Source: an uncultured Bacteriovoracaceae bacterium
GTDB lineage: Bacteria; Bdellovibrionota; Bacteriovoracia; Bacteriovoracales; Bacteriovoracaceae
Direction: 5' to 3'
Assembly (NCBI GenBank): GCA_937952395.1
Contig: CALFYV010000227.1
Location: 1-9,538 of the forward strand
DNA: 9,538 nt
Under the pieces are notes generated by a model, which saw only the letters and a list, made by a program, of their open reading frames with translations, made no database searches and was not told the origin of the DNA. Shown here one piece after another: positions 4,522-9,538 of this stretch. Each line of letters opens with the position of its first letter. The stretch's first letter is position 1. The translations under genes and the position numbers were made by a program.

Positions 4522-5529
4522 TTACTCTTCAAGAATAAGATCTTGAGCGGGTGTACGCTCTTTTAGATTGAGTTTATCCCAATAGGACTTGGATTTTGTG
4601 GGCACTTCTTCTCTATGATTTTCTAAATTGTTTTGATAAATCTGACCCAGAACTTGAGAGTGATTATCAATAAGTTCATTATAACAATAGGTGTGACCGA
4701 CTTTAAGATAATACTGATATTGGCTTTGTACTAGTTGATTATACTCATTAGTATTTTTTAAAAGGAGCGCTTCATTACGAGGAGTTTGTTTTTCTAGTAC
4801 CTGTAATTTAACTTTTACCAGCTCGAGAGAATTTTTGATAGTCTGTAGTTTATCGGCTTTCTCCTCTTTAATAAATTTTTCAACTAACTCACTAGTTCCA
4901 ACACTTTCAAAGAGAATAGGTAGTAGTCCTTGCTCATTTTTCTTGGTCAACTCCCCTTCCACAGACTTAAAATTTAAAATCCAGTCATTGAGATCCTTGA
5001 CGTATTCTTGGCAGCTGAGTTTTTGATTAAAATTATCTTTTGGCTTTTTAATCGACGCTTTAACTGAAGCTGGTTGTCGATCAAGTACCTTCTGCCCTAC
5101 TTCAACTAAGTAGCGTTCATTGGCGGCTTTTAGTAGATCTTTATTGCCGCTCGTTTCTATTTTTGCCACATCTAGACGGCGTTGTTTAAGACGGGCCTGC
5201 TGAGTGACTTCGTAGTCTTTTGGCATAGGTAAATTACAAACTAAATAGGCTTGTTCATACTTCCAAGATTTTTGTTTAAATTGAACTTGGCATAAAGATT
5301 CTTCGCAATCAGTGCGGTAACGTGAGACATAGCGAGTTTCACCTGTTTTTTTGTAATTAACACCTAGAAAATTATCTTTTTGAATTTTTTTGGCCTTCAT
5401 TTCACATTTTTTTTGAGCGTCTAGATGAGAGAAAGGAATAATTTCTTTAAAAAGAGATGTCTTGGCCTTCACTGTTGAGGTGAGAAAAAAACAAAAAATG
5501 ACAAACATTATTAATTTTTTAGTCTTCAT
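4522..5529 (-). CDS. Secreted six-cysteine protein with helical body, function unknown
   Basis: From ATG 5529 the protein is 335 aa; a GTG two codons earlier (5535) is possible, and neither has a strong ribosome site. A Sec signal peptide covers residues 1-22 (MKTKK, hydrophobic 6-17, likely cut after VKA), so the product is periplasmic or secreted. The mature N-terminal domain (about 23-100) carries C42, C75, C80 and C98 with aromatic strands between (TRYVSRYRTDC, CQVQFKQKSW, AYLVC), which suggests a small disulfide-linked fold. The rest (about 105-320) is charged and helical with coiled-coil-like runs, plus two further cysteines (in KLSCQEY and HTYCYNEL). It has no known catalytic motif. 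It lies 83 bases downstream of the giant helical gene on the same strand, so the two are probably co-transcribed and may work together in the envelope. I do not recognise the family. Confidence 0.82.
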   Translation of the reverse strand: MKTKKLIMFVIFCFFLTSTVKAKTSLFKEIIPFSHLDAQKKCEMKAKKIQKDNFLGVNYKKTGETRYVSRYRTDCEESLCQVQFKQKSWKYEQAYLVCNLPMPKDYEVTQQARLKQRRLDVAKIETSGNKDLLKAANERYLVEVGQKVLDRQPASVKASIKKPKDNFNQKLSCQEYVKDLNDWILNFKSVEGELTKKNEQGLLPILFESVGTSELVEKFIKEEKADKLQTIKNSLELVKVKLQVLEKQTPRNEALLLKNTNEYNQLVQSQYQYYLKVGHTYCYNELIDNHSQVLGQIYQNNLENHREEVPTKSKSYWDKLNLKERTPAQDLILEE

Positions 5530-5612
5530 ATTCACTATTCTTATCGGTTTACTTTTATAGGAGATGAGCTAAAATACTTGAGCCAAAAGCTAGGGGAAAA
5601 GATTTTTTATCT

Positions 5613-8600
5613 CTACTGGCGAAGAAAATCACCTTGGTTTTGACCATTTTGCCAAACTTCTTGAGCAGGCTTTTCGTAAAGCTCTTCAACTCTTTTTTTA
5701 TTTCTTCTCATGGCATCGTAAAAAATACGTCTGTGATGACGATCAGAACTCTTTCGCCAGTCACGGTATAAGGGTGATGAAACAAACTCATTAAAGAAGT
5801 CCATATACTGAATTGAGTTGTTTTTATCAACTTCATATAGGTATTTCGCGATTTGGTCTATGATCTGATTTGAGATATGTATTTTATCACTTTTACTTAT
5901 GACCTTACTTATTAATATTTTTTTCATAAAAGTGGCAATTTCAAAATGCAAACTATTGGATGTATGAGGACGATCTCTCTGTTCACTATTATATTGAGTA
6001 TCTAAATCGCGAATTAGATTAGGCGCCTCTAAAGATAATCTTAAAATATCTGCGCTATTGGTTTCACTAGAGATTATAAATTGATTAGCTAGTTTGAAAA
6101 AAATCTTTATATTAGCTAGATTAGGGGGATAGGTATTTTTAGATGTCAATTCTGCTAAGTTACTCACTAGCTTAATTCTCTCCTCGGAGGTGAGTTTTTG
6201 CATAAAGCTCTGAATTTCATCATAGGAAAAATAGTCACCAATAGTGTTAAGGCTATATGGATTGTAAGGGTTCAAAAACTCTGTAAGGCTTAAAGGCATT
6301 TCCTTATCAAACATAAATTTCTTCATGATTTGTAAATTATTTGAGGATAAAAGCTGTTTTCTCAATTTACTATCATTGATGAGATCCTTCTTATTTATAT
6401 TATTCCATAAGGTTTCATAAATCTCATCGTTTGAGCGCACATCCCTGAGATAAGATGCAGCATAGTTAACGATAGTAATGAGACTTTGATTATAACGTGA
6501 TTTACTCAAGTAGGTTGGTAGAAAAAAATTTTTGAAAACATGCATTTCACTTTGCTCTGAACCTAACGAAGCTTTCAATTTTTGAATAAGGTAATTTAGG
6601 GATTGTTTATCGATAAATCTCAGATTTATATTCTTTAAAATCTCATTATAATCTTCTGCTTCTAGAACAGGAGTAGACCTGTCGAAAATAAAATTAAAAA
6701 ATGTATCACTTGATTTACCTGATTTTAATCCCCGCAATACTAACTTGCGAAAAATTGGTGGATTTTGCCAGAGATCTGTGCCAAAAGCTCCAAGCAATTT
6801 TTCTCCACCCTCTTTATCGAAAATGGCCATTAGCTCACTTTCTAATTTAGCAAATTCTTCATCTTGATTGAAAAAATTTCTAGCTTCAAGCTGTAAAAGT
6901 GAAAATAAACTCTCTTGAGCTAAATCTATGTTAGCGTTAAGAATTTTTTTCCATAAACTTAATCTATTCTCCAAGGCTGGCTTGGTATCACGAACAAGCA
7001 TGGTAAAAACCTTGAGAGCATCTAAGTTATTTTCATTTTTAAGAATCGCATCTAAGTATTTTTCAAAATACTCTTCTCTATTTTGAATTGTTAAGGAGTT
7101 TTGACTAAGCTTGTTGAGAAAACCCACAGCGAGTGAAACTTCATCATCTTCAAGAAGCTGGGAAAAAAACTCTGAAGCCTCATCCAAAGCTAAATCATTA
7201 ATATTAACAAGAGAAAACAATTCTCGCTTAAGCTTTGGGTTTTTAGCTTTTTTAAATAAACTAAAGACCTCATTCTTATTTATGTTTGCCATATGTGTAT
7301 CGAAAAACAAACTCTCATTTTTGTAAGGGGGGGGTATCTGATAGTAAGCCTCAAAAATTTTAATTTTGTCAGCATCTTTAACTTGAAGTAAAGAGTTGTA
7401 ATGACGGAAAAACAAATCTTGAATTTGCTCTTTAGTTAAGGCTGGTAAATGATCTGGCAAAAGAGAATTTGCAAACGGAGAATCTGGAAGCTCTCCTTCT
7501 TCTTGCCAAAGGTGCTCTTTCATAAGTTCTAATTTTAGATAATCAAAAAGTCGTTTTAAACTTTTTTCTGATAAAATGTAGGCACGTTTAGTTATGATTT
7601 TCAAGACCTCATCTTTTTTAAGCCACTCATCGACTTTTAATTTATCCAAGTAGTCATTGGTCATTTTTTTATCTTCTTGCTCTGTCGTGTAATAATCCAG
7701 AAATTTATCCTCTACTAAATTTAAATATACATAAACTTGTTCGATATTTTTTGCCGCAGCCTTCTTGGCCCTTAAAATAATATTTCTTGTGTCAGGATTT
7801 GTTTTGCCGAAAACATAAGGGCTTAAAATGTCGCGTCCAAATGAATCTGTCTTATCAAGAACATAAAGAAAATCTTCGTCATCAAGAAAATTCGAGTAAT
7901 AAGTATAAATGGAAAGCAGCCTGTTTTTTTCCTCTTGTGTGAGTTCTTGAAACTTTGAGATTTGAAACATCATTGCAGGCAGGATTAATTTGAGTTTTCC
8001 TTTACGTTTTGCTTCTTGTAGAAGTTTTTCATGAAAAGAAAAATCTAAGTTATTTCCATCAAAAGTTAAAGCAAAGAATATATCAAAGACCCTTGGCATT
8101 TCGGTGCCCTCTTCATTTAAGTGGTCTAGATAAAGCATAATTTTTTGCTCAAAATCAAGCTTACTTAAATAGCCTTTACTTTTTAGCTCATAAAGTGAAT
8201 CCACAAGATATATACTTTCATCTTTATTAATACCTGCCTCTTTTAAATTTTTTATTCGAGTCGTGGCTTTGTCTATATACATACTTATTTGTTTTTTTGA
8301 GAGCAAATGAATTTTGCCATGATTAATAAAATCTCTTACGACCTCAACCACAGCTTCAGAATTACCTAATGAGTTCATTTTATCACTGTAAATATCAATG
8401 ATCTCCGAGTAGTTTTTTAATTTTTGAATAAGATAAATCTCTGGTGAATTAAGAAGAAAAGAAAGAACTTCTGGTTTTGCTTTTTCAGAGTTGTTTTTTA
8501 AAAGTGATAAAAGAGTTTCTTCAATACCTTCTAAACGATATGGTGTCGCTTTTATTAAATCAATGAGCATCGACATTTGCTCGGGTAAGAGATCTATTCG

Positions 8601-9538
8601 AGACGCGAGTTCTTTAATAATTTTATCTTGGCCAAGGTTTCTGTTTTTACTTTCAATAAGTAATTTTAGGATCTCTTCCGTTGCCGCAGGATTCACCTTA
8701 TCGTTACTTAAAATCTCAAGGGCCAGTTGAACTACCTCATCATCTTCAAGTTCTTTTTGAGACAAGCGCAGAAGATTGGCAGCTAGCCCCAGCATCCTCG
8801 TATTTAAATCCTTCTGGTCGAGAATGGATCTAATAAAACTACTGTCGATGAGCTTATTCTTAATCAGCGCTTGCCCTAAATTCCTTTGATACTCTACCTG
8901 CGCTTCAATTTCTTGATCTCCGCCCACACGCAAACTATCAAGCACAGAGTTTTGAATATTTTTGATAAAAGATTCATTCTTACCTGCGAGCTCTTCATAA
9001 AACTTGTAATAATCAATCTTAACAAGTGCTCCCACTACATTTGAATCCATTTTTTTCATTAAAAAATTAGTGACGTTAGCATTTTCTAAAAGTTTCTTTT
9101 TGATGAGTTCATAACCAGCAAAGTTTCCATTCTTTTTTAAATTTTGTAGGTATTCAAAAAAATTATTATAGGTATAACCAATGATAACTGGATCTTTTAA
9201 AAGTTCTTCAATTTGTTCGGCTAATTTTTGCGGACTTGCGGCATTTTTAAAAAGACAATCATAGCGTTTTGCTCTTCTGAGCAGATCATTAATTCCTCCC
9301 TGAAATAAATGTGGGAAGGAAGCATTATGATCATAAAACTGAAAATAAGGAGCGTAGTGCCTGACTTTTCCTGCCTTAGGATCTGTAATGTCTTTCCAAC
9401 CTTCAAGAGCATAAGGTTCAAAGGAGCAGCGCTTGGCCTCATCACTATCTCCACCCAAGATTTTTTGAAAAACTTCTGAGTATTTAACCGCCACTTCAAG
9501 GCTCATCTCTTCTAGAGGGTTTTTAAAATACTGTTCTT
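5613..9538 (-). CDS. Giant all-helical protein (5' end beyond window), function unknown
   Basis: The frame ends with TAG at 5615-5613 and is open to the right edge. The first ATG in the window (9506) gives 1297 aa, but ten more open codons precede it (EQYFKNPLEE) and it has no properly spaced ribosome site, so the true start probably lies beyond 9538. Numbering from ATG 9506: residues 1-90 hold the only two cysteines, C27 and C84, and an aromatic patch (HYAPYFQFYDHNASFPHLF, about 50-68). From about 90 to 1240 the chain is nearly continuous amphipathic helices of about 15-20 residues, rich in Leu, Lys, Glu and Asn, with the look of a HEAT- or TPR-like solenoid but no clean repeat consensus. 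A Pro-rich break lies near 665-690. The C-terminus (1248-1272) is strongly basic, RDWRKSSDRHHRRIF onward. A single Cys pair fits a disulfide in an exported protein, and the downstream neighbour is secreted. No enzyme motif is visible. A scaffold role is a guess. Confidence 0.88.
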   Translation of the reverse strand, partial: EQYFKNPLEEMSLEVAVKYSEVFQKILGGDSDEAKRCSFEPYALEGWKDITDPKAGKVRHYAPYFQFYDHNASFPHLFQGGINDLLRRAKRYDCLFKNAASPQKLAEQIEELLKDPVIIGYTYNNFFEYLQNLKKNGNFAGYELIKKKLLENANVTNFLMKKMDSNVVGALVKIDYYKFYEELAGKNESFIKNIQNSVLDSLRVGGDQEIEAQVEYQRNLGQALIKNKLIDSSFIRSILDQKDLNTRMLGLAANLLRLSQKELEDDEVVQLALEILSNDKVNPAATEEILKLLIESKNRNLGQDKIIKELASRIDLLPEQMSMLIDLIKATPYRLEGIEETLLSLLKNNSEKAKPEVLSFLLNSPEIYLIQKLKNYSEIIDIYSDKMNSLGNSEAVVEVVRDFINHGKIHLLSKKQISMYIDKATTRIKNLKEAGINKDESIYLVDSLYELKSKGYLSKLDFEQKIMLYLDHLNEEGTEMPRVFDIFFALTFDGNNLDFSFHEKLLQEAKRKGKLKLILPAMMFQISKFQELTQEEKNRLLSIYTYYSNFLDDEDFLYVLDKTDSFGRDILSPYVFGKTNPDTRNIILRAKKAAAKNIEQVYVYLNLVEDKFLDYYTTEQEDKKMTNDYLDKLKVDEWLKKDEVLKIITKRAYILSEKSLKRLFDYLKLELMKEHLWQEEGELPDSPFANSLLPDHLPALTKEQIQDLFFRHYNSLLQVKDADKIKIFEAYYQIPPPYKNESLFFDTHMANINKNEVFSLFKKAKNPKLKRELFSLVNINDLALDEASEFFSQLLEDDEVSLAVGFLNKLSQNSLTIQNREEYFEKYLDAILKNENNLDALKVFTMLVRDTKPALENRLSLWKKILNANIDLAQESLFSLLQLEARNFFNQDEEFAKLESELMAIFDKEGGEKLLGAFGTDLWQNPPIFRKLVLRGLKSGKSSDTFFNFIFDRSTPVLEAEDYNEILKNINLRFIDKQSLNYLIQKLKASLGSEQSEMHVFKNFFLPTYLSKSRYNQSLITIVNYAASYLRDVRSNDEIYETLWNNINKKDLINDSKLRKQLLSSNNLQIMKKFMFDKEMPLSLTEFLNPYNPYSLNTIGDYFSYDEIQSFMQKLTSEERIKLVSNLAELTSKNTYPPNLANIKIFFKLANQFIISSETNSADILRLSLEAPNLIRDLDTQYNSEQRDRPHTSNSLHFEIATFMKKILISKVISKSDKIHISNQIIDQIAKYLYEVDKNNSIQYMDFFNEFVSSPLYRDWRKSSDRHHRRIFYDAMRRNKKRVEELYEKPAQEVWQNGQNQGDFLRQ
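7327..7334. repeat. Homopolymer G8 (C8 in the coding strand) inside the giant gene
   Basis: Eight Gs on plus, read as CCCCCCCC in the minus-strand gene, encode the Pro-Pro-Pro at residues 725-727. Such a run is out of character for the AT-rich surroundings. Loss of one C would lead to a TAA about 16 codons later, and gain of one C to a TGA about 4 codons later. Slippage would therefore switch off the last 570 residues. Confidence 0.7.

Noticed and set aside
5530..5612. CCGATAAG resembling a flagellar sigma-28 -10 box upstream of the 4522-5529 gene (minus)
   Set aside because: The expected TAAA -35 at 15 bases is TCAT, matching only two of four, so it is not convincing.
8491..8730. 79-codon frame on plus opposite the giant gene (likewise 7111-7326 and 4835-5026)
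   Set aside because: Antisense shadows of long, coherent minus-strand coding sequence, without ribosome sites or motifs.
9221..9499. 92-codon minus frame overlapping the start of the giant gene in another frame
   Set aside because: It is an out-of-frame reading of the same DNA; the long frame is continuous across it to the window edge.

Overview
The window is AT-rich and gene-dense. Three of its genes have clear secretory or lipoprotein signals (1-114 on minus, 261-1718 on plus, 2453-2995 on plus) and a fourth (4522-5529, minus) has an ordinary signal peptide. Strong AGGAGG-type ribosome sites occur, and most of the exported proteins resemble no family I recognise. This suits a low-GC Gram-negative such as the Bdellovibrionota (Bacteriovorax/Halobacteriovorax-like). 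That assignment is an impression from style and composition, because no marker gene is present.

Layout from left to right. Positions 1-114 hold the start of a lipoprotein gene on minus that runs off the left edge. A divergent promoter region with two adjacent palindromes (157-172, 179-192) separates it from a 485-aa lipoprotein (261-1718, plus) with a calcium-loop-like Asp cluster and a C-terminal Cys cluster. That gene overlaps tail to tail with a HAD-family phosphatase of the YihX type (1707-2333, minus). Divergent from the phosphatase is a small secreted four-cysteine protein (2453-2995, plus) that ends in a clean intrinsic terminator.

Positions 3050-4520 form an accessory islet of toxin-antitoxin (TA) genes. 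It contains a BrnT/BrnA type II pair (3215-3764) with a perfect 10-bp-arm operator on its promoter. A 362-base non-coding stretch with a strong hairpin follows. The last element is an orphan HigA/COG3636-type antitoxin (4127-4519) under its own TTGACA promoter and palindrome. The first 22 codons of this antitoxin ORF look like the N-terminus of the missing HigB/RelE-like toxin, so it appears to be a deletion scar that joined toxin start to antitoxin. A 10-bp direct repeat brackets the brnTA unit.

The right half is a minus-strand pair, probably one operon. A very large all-helical protein (5613 to beyond 9538, at least 1307 codons visible) has only two cysteines and a C8 homopolymer inside the gene. 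A secreted six-cysteine, partly coiled-coil protein (4522-5529) follows it after an 83-base gap. Neither has a function I can name. Their pairing suggests a shared role in the cell envelope or periplasm.

The best candidates for something undescribed are the toxin-remnant/antitoxin fusion and the giant helical protein with its downstream partner. I see no complete mobile element, CRISPR array, tRNA or rRNA.
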